The notes under the pieces were generated by a model. That model made no database searches, was not told where the DNA came from, and worked only from the letters and a program-made list of their open reading frames with translations. This document shows, piece by piece, positions 8,693-15,822 of a stretch of 25,579 nt of DNA. The translations under genes and the position numbers were made by a program. How positions within the stretch are numbered: position 1 is the first letter of the stretch; each line of letters starts with the position of its first letter. Location: positions 1 through 25,579 of the forward strand of contig JBBKWG010000097.1 in the NCBI GenBank assembly GCA_037968835.1, given 5' to 3'. The stretch comes from JBBKWG01 sp037968835 (GTDB lineage: Bacteria > Pseudomonadota > Alphaproteobacteria > Rhodobacterales > Rhodobacteraceae).

Positions 8693-9021
8693 GACGCCAC
8701 CTCCTCGTTCGCAACGCACACCAGATACCGGCCATGCCCGCCCTGTTCGGCGACGGCATTGATCAACAGGATTCGCTCGCCATCGCGAAATCTCTGTCCC
8801 GCTTTCGGGCGCGAAGGCGACGGGTGCGGCATCGCGCGAATCAAGATCCGATACTTCACACGTGCACGCGGATAATCCTCGCCCCGCTCTAGTCGGCCGG
8901 TGCCAGCAAGGACCTGACCCCAATGCGTCCCGATCGCCGTCCATTCGCCCACCGAACCGCCGGCCCCGTCAGGGCTTTCGGTGCGCGCCTCAAGGACCAG
9001 TCGCCGTGAATGAACGCTCAT
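8689..9021 (-). CDS. GTA gp7 head-tail stopper / head closure protein
   Basis: A 110-residue head closure protein of the phage head-tail adaptor family. Recognisable blocks are SRRLVLEARTESPDGAGGSV near the N-terminus, EWTAIGTHWGQVLAGTG in the middle and GQRFRDGERILLINAVAEQ towards the C-terminus. It forms the ring between the connector and the tail terminator. Both ends are coupled: ATGA overlap with gp6 upstream and ATGA overlap with gp8 downstream. Confidence 0.94.
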   Translation of the reverse strand: MSVHSRRLVLEARTESPDGAGGSVGEWTAIGTHWGQVLAGTGRLERGEDYPRARVKYRILIRAMPHPSPSRPKAGQRFRDGERILLINAVAEQGGHGRYLVCVANEEVAS

Positions 9022-9614
9022 CGCCCACCCCCGAACAGCCGCACTTCTCGGTGCGGCCTCAGCAGGGCGGCGACCCCAAGCGGCAGGACACTCGCTTTTT
9101 CACCCACGGCAGAGCGGTTGTCGTAATAATGCGCCGCAAGCAGCAGCACCGCCTGTGCCAAATCCGCAGGAACCTGCAACCAATCCGCCGCAAAGCCCGC
9201 CGTGAACTCGATTTCGGCGGTTCCGCCCACCGGAATTGTCGGAAAGGCAAAGCCCAACCAGCGCAGCGCCGGTCGATGCGCGTCCGTCTGAAGCCGATAG
9301 TCGCCGGCGTCGATCACGTCCTCGCCACCGGCCAGATCCGTAATCGTCAGCGATAAAAGGCCCGACACCGGTGCGACCGGCAATTTTTGCCGCTCCAGTT
9401 CACGCCACGCGGTCACCACATACTTGAACTGCCTGGAATAGAGCGCCTTCCCGATTTCCGCTTCGACAGCGGCGATGGCGGCTCGCAAAACCGGCACAAG
9501 CACCGCGTCCTGCAATCCGTCGTCGGCAAACCCGCTGCCAAGCCGCAGATGGTCTCTGAATTGCGCAACCGGAAGCGCCGCATCCGGCACCTGGGTCTGC
9601 TCGATCAACATCAT
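9018..9614 (-). CDS. GTA gp6 head-tail connector protein
   Basis: A 198-residue connector protein of the gp6-like phage family, which sits beneath the portal. It begins MMLIEQTQVPDAALPVAQFR and contains AAIAAVEAEIGKALYSRQ and AVLLLAAHYYDNRSAVGE (near residue 165), both typical of this family. The ATG at 9614 has GGAG eight bases upstream. It is the only gene of the cluster separated from its predecessor by a real gap (163 bases after gp5), which holds a hairpin. Confidence 0.94.
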   Translation of the reverse strand: MMLIEQTQVPDAALPVAQFRDHLRLGSGFADDGLQDAVLVPVLRAAIAAVEAEIGKALYSRQFKYVVTAWRELERQKLPVAPVSGLLSLTITDLAGGEDVIDAGDYRLQTDAHRPALRWLGFAFPTIPVGGTAEIEFTAGFAADWLQVPADLAQAVLLLAAHYYDNRSAVGEKASVLPLGVAALLRPHREVRLFGGGR

Positions 9615-9742
9615 GAGTGATCTCCGAATTTCGCCCCTCGCGAGGCCAGAGCCCCTGAAAAAGTGGACGCGCGCCGCCTGCGTCGCTTGGACGGAGGGAA
9701 GCAGCTAGGCAACGTCAGACAAAAGAGACGCGCGCCCACCTA

Positions 9743-9764
9743 CCGGAACCCCTGAGGATCCCGG
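9743..9764 (-). other. Hairpin 3' of the GTA capsid gene
   Basis: On the minus strand the arms CCGGGATCC and GGGTTCCGG can pair over nine base pairs (including G-U pairs) around a four-base loop, 14 bases after the capsid stop. No U-run follows at once, so it is not a classic intrinsic terminator; it may protect the capsid message 3' end or cause partial termination. The rest of the 163-base gp5-gp6 gap shows no gene. Confidence 0.5.
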
Positions 9765-9777
9765 CACTCTCGCCGTC

Positions 9778-10965
9778 TTACGACGCCGAGAATTTCAAGA
9801 GCTTGATGGCCGCAAAGTCGCTTACGTCGCCGCCAACCCGCTTGGTTGCGTAGAACAGAACATGAGGCTTGGCAGAGAACGGATCGCGCAGAATTCGCAG
9901 GTCCGGACGTTCCGCCACCGTATAGCCCGAGCGGAAGTCACCGAATGCAATCGCCGTCGCACCCGCCGCGATGTCGGGCATGTCCTCGGCGATCAGCACC
10001 GGATAACCCAGCAGCCGCGCCGGCTCACCAGCAGTCAGACCGTCGGTCCAAAGGAAGCGACCTTCGACATCCTTGATCTTACGGATCACACCGGCGGTTT
10101 TCGAATTCATCACGAAGTTGCCGTTGGCGCGATACCGCGCCCCCAGCGCGTAGACCAGATCGACCAGCGAATTGCCGGGCGAGTTGGAATCGAACCCCGC
10201 CACTGTGCCGGTGGCGACATAGCCAAGCCCGCCCCAGGACCAGATGTCATTGGCAACATCGGGGTGGGTCAGGAAACCGGTCGGCTTGTCGATACCGTCG
10301 CCACTGACGAACGCGGCCGCCTCGGAGCGCGAGAACTTCTCGGCGATCCTGCCAGCCAGCCAGCTTTCGATGTCGAACGCACTGTCATCCAGCAACCGCT
10401 GCGACGCTTTTGGCAGCGCATTCAACTCGTGCAGCGGAATTGTGATCCGCTCGATAGTCGGCGTTCCGGTTTCGGAAACCGAACCCGACTCGGTCGCCCA
10501 TCCAGCGCCGAATTCCGTGGAATCGATCAGCACATCATAGGATGTCGCCTCAACGTTCACGACGTTCGCGATTTGACGGATCGAAGCGGTCGAGCGCAGC
10601 ACGCTCTGCACGCTCGATGCGGTCTCGGGGTCGACCAGATAGCCACCGTCGCCGGCTACCGAGCTTGAAAGCGCCTTGCCCTCCAGCGTCAGCCCACGCA
10701 GCGCGTCATCATCGCCAGTGCGCAGATAGGCGCCGAACGCCTTCTGGTGCGGCGCTTCGGCTTCCGCGTTCAAAGCCAGCGCCGGACGGCGCGAAGGAGT
10801 CATGTTTGTCTTGCGATCCAGCATGGTAAGTCGCTCTTCCTGTTTTTGAAGGTGGTCGGTAATATCGCTCACAAGGCCCGCAAGTGCGGTTTTTACCTCG
10901 TCTGCAGCCCTAGAGTCTCGGGACAGACCCGTCCCGGCCCGAGCCGTTGTCTCAGGTTTGGTCAT
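9778..10965 (-). CDS. GTA gp5 HK97-fold major capsid protein
   Basis: A 395-residue HK97-type major capsid protein that builds the GTA head. Residues of about 1-100 form a charged helical region (EVKTALAGLVSDITDHLQKQ, then LDRKTNM) like the delta/scaffold domain, likely removed by the gp4 protease. The core starts near HQKAFGAYLRTGDDDALRGL and includes LVDPETASSVQSVLR, the capsid A-domain block FRSGYTVAERPDLRILRDPF and a C-terminal VGGDVSDFAAIKLLKFSAS. The ribosome site is modest (AGGATATTCGAC before ATG). Capsid is the highest-copy product, which fits its separate position: 33 bases after gp4 and 163 before gp6. Confidence 0.97.
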   Translation of the reverse strand: MTKPETTARAGTGLSRDSRAADEVKTALAGLVSDITDHLQKQEERLTMLDRKTNMTPSRRPALALNAEAEAPHQKAFGAYLRTGDDDALRGLTLEGKALSSSVAGDGGYLVDPETASSVQSVLRSTASIRQIANVVNVEATSYDVLIDSTEFGAGWATESGSVSETGTPTIERITIPLHELNALPKASQRLLDDSAFDIESWLAGRIAEKFSRSEAAAFVSGDGIDKPTGFLTHPDVANDIWSWGGLGYVATGTVAGFDSNSPGNSLVDLVYALGARYRANGNFVMNSKTAGVIRKIKDVEGRFLWTDGLTAGEPARLLGYPVLIAEDMPDIAAGATAIAFGDFRSGYTVAERPDLRILRDPFSAKPHVLFYATKRVGGDVSDFAAIKLLKFSAS

Positions 10966-10998
10966 GTCGAATATCCTGTGATTGGAAGGGGTGGTCCG

Positions 10999-11580
10999 TC
11001 AGCCGGTCGTTCGGGCAAGGGTCAGGTCGCGGCGCGCGGCTTCGATCGTCGCGGCAAGATCACGCATCAACGCGTCGTCCGACTGCGCACCCTTGGCACC
11101 CACCCGCGCTTCGGGAAGCATCGGGAACGTGACAAGCGAAACCTCCCACAACTCAAGCTCCGCCAACCGTCGCCGCCCGGCATCGTCCTTTGTCGCGCGA
11201 ACTGTGCGATAACCGATCGACAGCCCGTCGATGGCCCCCGCTTCCAGCAGCGCCGAAGCCTCTCGCGCCCGCGCCACATCCGGCAACAAACGGCCCTTCA
11301 CGAACAAGCCGCGCGGGTCCTCGCGCACCTCGTCCCAGACCCCGATCGGCTGAGCCGGATCGTGTTGCCACAGCATCTTCACGCGCCGCCCCGCCGATTT
11401 CAGCGCCTTCAGCGACGCCGCATAGGCCCCGGCCTCGACGATGTCGCCACCCCGGTCGGTCTTGCCGAAAAAGGACGCATAGCCCTCGACCGCCAATCCG
11501 TCCTTGACCTCAAGCACCCCTTCGGAACGGCAGAACTTCCGTTCCAACCCTCCCGCCGTCAGATCGTCGTCGTTTATCAT
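10999..11580 (-). CDS. GTA gp4 prohead protease (HK97 family)
   Basis: A 193-residue capsid maturation protease. The family block VEGYASFFGKTDRGGDIVEA lies at residues 31-50. The likely catalytic His73 is in MLWQHDPAQPIG and the Ser121 nucleophile in DGLSIGYRT, the expected arrangement for U35-type prohead proteases. The ATG at 11580 overlaps the portal stop as ATGA; a longer frame to 11667 lies in portal coding sequence. It should cleave the N-terminal extension of gp5 during head assembly. Confidence 0.96.
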   Translation of the reverse strand: MINDDDLTAGGLERKFCRSEGVLEVKDGLAVEGYASFFGKTDRGGDIVEAGAYAASLKALKSAGRRVKMLWQHDPAQPIGVWDEVREDPRGLFVKGRLLPDVARAREASALLEAGAIDGLSIGYRTVRATKDDAGRRRLAELELWEVSLVTFPMLPEARVGAKGAQSDDALMRDLAATIEAARRDLTLARTTG

Positions 11581-12755
11581 TCCTGCTCCTCCTGCAACTT
11601 CGGCAGACCAAGAAGCGACCGCTTCTCGGCAACACTTAGAAACTCCGCTCCGGCGACACGACGCCACTGGGCCTCGCGTTCACCCGCCAGCGCCGGCACC
11701 TGATCCAGATCGGGCGACAGCGTCACCGCTTCGCCGGTGAACCCGGCAAGCCAATGCGACAGCGCCGCCGAAACCCGCGCCGCCAGCGGCAGCACGGTCA
11801 GCCGGAAGAATGCCCGATGCGCTTCCTGATAGTTGGCGTAAGTCGCCTCGCCCTGTATCCCCAGCAGCATCGGCGGCACCCCGAAGGCCAGCGCGATCTC
11901 GCGGGCGGCCGCCTCCTTGGTCTTCTGGAACTCCATGTCCGAAGGGCTGAATCCCATCGGCTTCCAGTCCAGCCCGCCCTCCAACAACATCGGCCGCCCG
12001 GCATTGCGCGCCCCGACATGGTGCGCTTCCATCTCGCTCAGCAGCCGGTCGTATTGATCCGCGCTCAACGTCGCCTGCCCATCGCCGCCCTGATAGATGA
12101 TCGCCCCCGAAGGCCGAGCCGCGTTGTCCAGCAAGGCCTTCGACCAGGCCGAAGCCGAATTGTGAACATCGACCGCCGACGCCGCCGCCTGCAACGGCGA
12201 CAGCCCGTAATGATCGTCCTGGGGATGGAACGCCCGGATGTGACACACCGGCGATACCGCCTCGCTCACCGGGAACCGATGCTTGCGGCCACCGACCGAA
12301 TACTCATAGGCCACCGGCCACCCGTCGGAACCCGGCACCACCGACATCCGGTCCGAGCGCAAAACGTGCAGTTCCACCGGAAGCGCCGCATCAGCGGAAA
12401 CCGCTTCGATATAGGCGTTGCCGCTCAGCAGATACTGGGCATAAAGCGCCTCGAGCAATTCCGCCTTGCCCTGCCCCGAATTCGGGCGCGCGATCAGCGA
12501 CAGCAGCGGATGCACATCAAACCGGCGCTCGGCATCCTGCAGGATCAGCGGCAACGCCGCCGCCGATTCCGCAATCAGCTTCACCGCACGAAACCCCACC
12601 GGATTGCCCGTAAAGCCCGTGCGCGTCAGGCTGACCGTATCGCGCGGCGTCCATGCCACCCGCCCCGAACTGCCATAGGCAATCACCGGACCGGCCGCCG
12701 ACGCCTTCACCTCCGGCTGAGCTTCCGCCCGCCGCTTCAGAAAATCGAACACCAT
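11577..12755 (-). CDS. GTA gp3 portal protein (HK97 family)
   Basis: A 392-residue portal protein forming the dodecameric DNA channel of the head. It starts MVFDFLKRRAEAQPEVKAS with GAGGAG eight bases upstream of the ATG. Family blocks include NPVGFRAVKLIAESAAALPL (near residue 50), LLSGNAYIEAV (near 110), HIRAFHPQDDHYGLSPLQAA (near 170) and EIALAFGVPPMLLGIQGEAT (near 290), the last a strong portal signature. An upstream in-frame ATG at 12830 reads into the TerL gene and was rejected. Confidence 0.97.
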   Translation of the reverse strand: MVFDFLKRRAEAQPEVKASAAGPVIAYGSSGRVAWTPRDTVSLTRTGFTGNPVGFRAVKLIAESAAALPLILQDAERRFDVHPLLSLIARPNSGQGKAELLEALYAQYLLSGNAYIEAVSADAALPVELHVLRSDRMSVVPGSDGWPVAYEYSVGGRKHRFPVSEAVSPVCHIRAFHPQDDHYGLSPLQAAASAVDVHNSASAWSKALLDNAARPSGAIIYQGGDGQATLSADQYDRLLSEMEAHHVGARNAGRPMLLEGGLDWKPMGFSPSDMEFQKTKEAAAREIALAFGVPPMLLGIQGEATYANYQEAHRAFFRLTVLPLAARVSAALSHWLAGFTGEAVTLSPDLDQVPALAGEREAQWRRVAGAEFLSVAEKRSLLGLPKLQEEQE

Positions 12756-12796
12756 CGAATTTGCTCCTCTTGCCCGTTTCGGGCTGTCGTGGGACG

Positions 12797-14122
12797 TCAG
12801 CCCAAAGTGCGCACGCGCGGACGCCGCCAATGCGCGGCTGGCTGAATGATCAGATCGTGGATCGCCCAGACCAGCGCATCGACCCTGTCCGGGCTGCCCT
12901 TGCCGTTGTATCCGCGCGTCGTCATCAGCCGCATCTGGTCTTCAAGCGTGGCAAGCCCGCGCAAATGGCGAACACGCCCCTGCTCGTAAAGCGCCGCCAC
13001 AGGTTCGGACCTCGCCACCTTGCCCTTGGACGCGCGCACAGCGCGGAAAGGCACCAGCGGATCGACCTGCCTCACGACGCTCTCGACCATGTCGCCGCCC
13101 TGATTGACCTCGGCCACCAGCCGTTCCGCACCGTGGCGCTCCATCGCGGCGATGGCAGCCTCGGCCCAGACCGCAGGCGAAGCTGCCGATACCGTCGCGT
13201 CCTCCAGCACCACCGCCATCCAGTCACCCGGCGCACCACTGGTGCGCGCCCCGACCACGACGATCCCGCATTCATCCGAGCTGTCCTTGCCCGTCACCGG
13301 CGGATCGACCGCCACCACGATGCGATCCAGCGTCCCCGGTATATCGACCCGAGCCGCTTCGATCAGCGCACTGGACCACAAGGCCCCTTCGACATCCTCG
13401 ACAAGAATGCCCTCCAGTTCCTGACGCCCGGTCTGCGTTCCGGCATAAAGCCTTTCGATCTCTTCCAGAAACGACGCCGCAAGATTGGCCCGGTTCGCAC
13501 TGGTGGGAGCATGGGTGATCCGCGTCGACCCCTGCTCCAGAATTCGCTTCAACACCGGCACGTTGCGCGGTGTTGTCGTCACCACCTGACGCGGCAATTT
13601 TCCAAGCCGCAGAGTGAACTGCAACATTTCCCACGCCTGTTCCGCCTTGGGCCATTTCGCCAGTTCGTCGACCCAGGCGGCATCGAACTGCGGCCCTCTC
13701 AGCCGCTCGAAATCATGCGCCGAGAATATCTGCGCCACCGCCCCGTTCGGCCAGACCAATCGTCGCCTTGTCGCCTGCCATTCCGGCATCCGGTCGGGGG
13801 GCGAACACGCAAGGATCCCGCTTTCGCCGAACACCATCACATCGCGTGCCTGATCCAGCGTTTCGCCAACCAGCGCCACCCGGCGGGACCGGCCCGCATC
13901 CATCGGGCCGCTGCCCTCGACTTCGGCGCGTACCCACTCGGCACCGGCACGGGTCTTGCCCGCCCCGCGACCACCAAGAACCACCCACGTCCGCCAATCG
14001 CCCTCGGGTGGCAACTGATGCGGCATCGCCCAGAACTCGAACAGATAGGGCAGCCCCCTCAGCGTGCTATTCGGCAGACTGCTCAGGAACGCTTGCTGTT
14101 CCTCGCGCGTCGCGGAGGCCAT
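12797..14122 (-). CDS. GTA gp2 large terminase (TerL)
   Basis: A 441-residue packaging motor and headful nuclease. The ATPase Walker A motif GGRGAGKT is at residues 50-57, preceded by WRTWVVL. The RNase H-like nuclease domain begins near the acidic residue Asp273 in VAVDPPVTGKDSSDECG. I chose the ATG at 14122 (MASATREEQQAFLSSL) because family similarity appears to begin there; in-frame codons extend to 14212, which would give 471 residues and a 146-base overlap with gp1. No strong ribosome site precedes either start, so it probably depends on coupling to gp1. GTA terminases lack the sequence specificity of phage ones and package random host DNA. Confidence 0.95.
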   Translation of the reverse strand: MASATREEQQAFLSSLPNSTLRGLPYLFEFWAMPHQLPPEGDWRTWVVLGGRGAGKTRAGAEWVRAEVEGSGPMDAGRSRRVALVGETLDQARDVMVFGESGILACSPPDRMPEWQATRRRLVWPNGAVAQIFSAHDFERLRGPQFDAAWVDELAKWPKAEQAWEMLQFTLRLGKLPRQVVTTTPRNVPVLKRILEQGSTRITHAPTSANRANLAASFLEEIERLYAGTQTGRQELEGILVEDVEGALWSSALIEAARVDIPGTLDRIVVAVDPPVTGKDSSDECGIVVVGARTSGAPGDWMAVVLEDATVSAASPAVWAEAAIAAMERHGAERLVAEVNQGGDMVESVVRQVDPLVPFRAVRASKGKVARSEPVAALYEQGRVRHLRGLATLEDQMRLMTTRGYNGKGSPDRVDALVWAIHDLIIQPAAHWRRPRVRTLG

Positions 14123-14423
14123 CAAGGCGGCACCCGATATCGCGCCGGATTTCGTCGAAGTCGATAGGAGCTTCGGGAGCAAGTCCGTCTTCAATAAGGA
14201 TCCGCTTTTCATAACTCTGAATCTCCCTAATCAGCGCCAGGCGCGCCAGAACCAACCGGCTCATCGTCCCCGACACGTCGCTTTGCGTGACGTTCTGTTC
14301 GTTCAATATCCGCACTTTCAGCTTCTCGAACGCTGCCAGCGTGTCCTGAAATAGCGACTCGGCTATGTCGAGCATCAGACGCGGTTCGCTGGTATCCGGC
14401 TCGCCGGAAGGGTCATCTGTCAT
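14067..14423 (-). CDS. GTA gp1 small terminase (TerS)
   Basis: A 118-residue protein in the place of RcGTA gp1, which has been shown to be the small terminase of the packaging motor. It is mostly helical: LMLDIAESLFQDTLAAFEKL, then SRLVLARLALIREIQSYEKR, with a polar C-terminal tail ending PEQSAE. I see no helix-turn-helix DNA-binding motif, consistent with a GTA that lacks specific pac recognition. The ATG at 14423 has a weak AGGA nine bases upstream and lies 35 bases beyond the U-tract of an intrinsic terminator. Confidence 0.88.
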   Translation of the reverse strand: MTDDPSGEPDTSEPRLMLDIAESLFQDTLAAFEKLKVRILNEQNVTQSDVSGTMSRLVLARLALIREIQSYEKRILIEDGLAPEAPIDFDEIRRDIGCRLDGLRDARGTASVPEQSAE

Positions 14424-14455
14424 CTTGTGGAATCCTGATCGCCAAAGTGGGACCG

Positions 14456-14498
14456 TCCAAAGAAAAAGCGGCGCCGGGGTGGTGCCCCGTGCCGCTTT
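14456..14498 (-). terminator. Intrinsic terminator between GTA promoter and gp1
   Basis: On the minus strand, arms AAAGCGGC and GCCGCTTT (14498-14491 and 14472-14465) enclose an inner G/C stem, and the U-tract TTTTTCTTT follows. It reads in the same direction as mltG and the GTA. It could end mltG transcripts, but it lies downstream of the promoter at 14551-14523 and only 35 bases before gp1, so it may act as a leader attenuator. Confidence 0.85.
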
Positions 14499-14522
14499 GC
14501 CAACTCTCCTAGCTTGCCTAAA

Positions 14523-14551
14523 GGTATACTCTGGAAAGTTCGATCCGTCAA
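14523..14551 (-). promoter_or_regulatory. Probable GTA sigma-70 promoter
   Basis: On the minus strand, TTGACG (14551-14546) and TATACC (14528-14523) are separated by exactly 17 bases, close to the sigma-70 consensus. Transcription would start near 14516, giving a leader of about 93 bases before gp1. This is the only good promoter I find in the 244 bases between mltG and gp1. Confidence 0.7.
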
Positions 14552-14593
14552 GGATTAAGTTATTGATAGAAAACGACTTTACCGTTCGCTGGG

Positions 14594-14609
14594 GTTAACC
14601 GGAAGTAAA
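14594..14609 (-). promoter_or_regulatory. CtrA-like box upstream of the GTA promoter
   Basis: The minus strand reads TTTA, seven bases, then TTAAC, one base away from the alphaproteobacterial CtrA consensus TTAA-N7-TTAAC. It lies 42 bases upstream of the -35 element. CtrA controls GTA genes in Rhodobacterales, though mostly through GafA, so direct binding here is inference. Confidence 0.4.
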
Positions 14610-14667
14610 TTTCCCGACCCCCCGCCAGCGTTATCAGAGGCTTGCGCCAACCCCCGGCGACTGACGC

Positions 14668-15822
14668 CTACTGGTTTGCCCGCTCCGCCTCGATCTCGCG
14701 CCAGCGCACCACGTTGGCATTGTGCTCCTCAAGCGTCTTCGCAAAGGCATGTCCCCCGGTCCCGTCGGCGACAAAGAACACGAAATCGGTCTCGTCGGGA
14801 TCAAGCGCCGCCTCGATGCTGGCCAGTCCGGGATTGGCAATCGGCCCCGGCGGCAGTCCGTCGATCACATAAGTATTGTAAGGCGTCTCGCGGCGCAGCT
14901 CGCTTTGGCGCAATCCACGGCCCAGAACCCCCTCGCCCTTTGTGATCCCATAAATCACTGTCGGGTCGGTCTGCAGCCGAATGCCCTGTTGCAGCCGGTT
15001 CGCGAAAACGCTCGCCACCATGCGCCGTTCTTCGGGAATCCCCGTTTCCTTCTCGATGATAGACGCCAGAATCATCGCTTCTTCCGGCGTGTCGACCGGC
15101 GCATTGTCGGGGCGATTCTCCCAGGCGGTCGCAAGCCGCTGTGCCTGAAGCTCTGCCATGCTCGCCAAAAGCGCCGCGCGGTCGGCGCCGGGCTGGATCT
15201 CATAGCCATCGGGCGCAAGACTGCCCTCCGCCGGAATCCCCGACACTTCTCCCTCGAACAGATCCGAGGCATTGAGCGCCTCGACCACCTGCCAGCTTGT
15301 GACCCCCTCGGCCACGATGATCCGATACCGTGTCGCGACGTCGTTCTTGGCTTCGCTATACTCCGCCGGAGCTTCCTCGGCCTTGGGATCGAATTCCGCG
15401 GTCACGTCGAACTCCTGCGTCGCCGCGTTCAACTCGCGCACGCGCACTGTCTGGCCATTGACAGAAACCCGGTAGATCACCTCGGTGCCGCAGGTCGAAA
15501 GCCCGTCGCCGGTGATCTTGTCGACGATCTCGGACATCGACAAACCGCTCTCGATCAGGAACGACCCTGCCTTCAGCCGCGACGATTTCTCGGAATAGTC
15601 GGCACCCAGGCGATAGATGGTCGGGTTCGAAATCGCGCCCTGCTCGGCCAGATTGTCGGCGACCCGGCTCATGCTGCTGCCCGACGGCACCTGCAGACAG
15701 ATTGCCTCCGCAAGCGGTCCCGCGGCTTTATATTCCCGCTGAGCCCACCCCACGACACCCGCCGCCGCGACCAGCGCGACGATCATCAGTGTCAGAACAT
15801 TCGACGCAAGATTCCGCCACAT
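14668..15822 (-). CDS. mltG: MltG endolytic murein transglycosylase
   Basis: A 384-residue inner-membrane lytic transglycosylase that cuts nascent glycan strands and so sets their length. An N-terminal transmembrane helix (about residues 5-26, VLTLMIVALVAAAGVVGW) anchors it. The YceG-like catalytic domain carries ASIIEKETGIPEERRMVASV around residue 250 with the catalytic Glu of the EKETG motif, then RLQQGIRLQTDPTVIYG. It ends near the family's usual length. The ATG overlaps the fabF stop by one base (TGATG), so it is co-translated with fabF, an arrangement common in alphaproteobacteria. Nothing indicates a role in GTA release although it precedes the GTA. Confidence 0.96.
   Translation of the reverse strand: MWRNLASNVLTLMIVALVAAAGVVGWAQREYKAAGPLAEAICLQVPSGSSMSRVADNLAEQGAISNPTIYRLGADYSEKSSRLKAGSFLIESGLSMSEIVDKITGDGLSTCGTEVIYRVSVNGQTVRVRELNAATQEFDVTAEFDPKAEEAPAEYSEAKNDVATRYRIIVAEGVTSWQVVEALNASDLFEGEVSGIPAEGSLAPDGYEIQPGADRAALLASMAELQAQRLATAWENRPDNAPVDTPEEAMILASIIEKETGIPEERRMVASVFANRLQQGIRLQTDPTVIYGITKGEGVLGRGLRQSELRRETPYNTYVIDGLPPGPIANPGLASIEAALDPDETDFVFFVADGTGGHAFAKTLEEHNANVVRWREIEAERANQ

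Larger units (their letters stand above)
106..14423 (-). other. Rhodobacter-type gene transfer agent structural cluster (gp1-gp15 plus DUF2793)
   Basis: Seventeen consecutive minus-strand genes match the RcGTA order: packaging (gp1, gp2), head (gp3-gp5), connector (gp6-gp8), tail tube and chaperones (gp9, gp10, gp10.1), tape measure (gp11), and tail tip (gp12-gp15). GTAs are domesticated prophage-derived particles that package random host DNA headful by headful. Every frame is intact. Junctions are mostly ATGA or TGATG overlaps, consistent with one long transcript. Nothing resembling an integrase, repressor, lysis cassette or replication gene is present. In Rhodobacter capsulatus the lysis, spike and regulator (gafA) genes lie at other loci, so their absence here is expected. 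The only gap above 100 bases is the 163 bases between gp5 and gp6. Confidence 0.95.

Noticed and set aside
8693..8944. N-terminal extension of gp8 to 8944
   Set aside because: It reads through gp7 in another frame; the DUF3168 protein starts at 8692 with a coupled ATGA.
12653..14167. A 504-codon open frame on the plus strand opposite TerL
   Set aside because: Shadow of the terminase gene, same biased composition, no ribosome site or recognisable motif. The same applies to the long plus-strand frames opposite gp15 and mltG.
14122..14212. Longer TerL starting at 14212
   Set aside because: It would overlap gp1 by 146 bases, the extra residues show no family resemblance and no ribosome site precedes it.
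106..14423. An ordinary prophage
   Set aside because: Gene order, short tape measure, gp10.1 and megatron match the Rhodobacter-type GTA, and no integrase, repressor, attachment site or replication gene is seen.
14668..15822. mltG as the lysis enzyme of the GTA
   Set aside because: It is a membrane-anchored housekeeping transglycosylase coupled to fabF, separated from gp1 by a promoter and a terminator.
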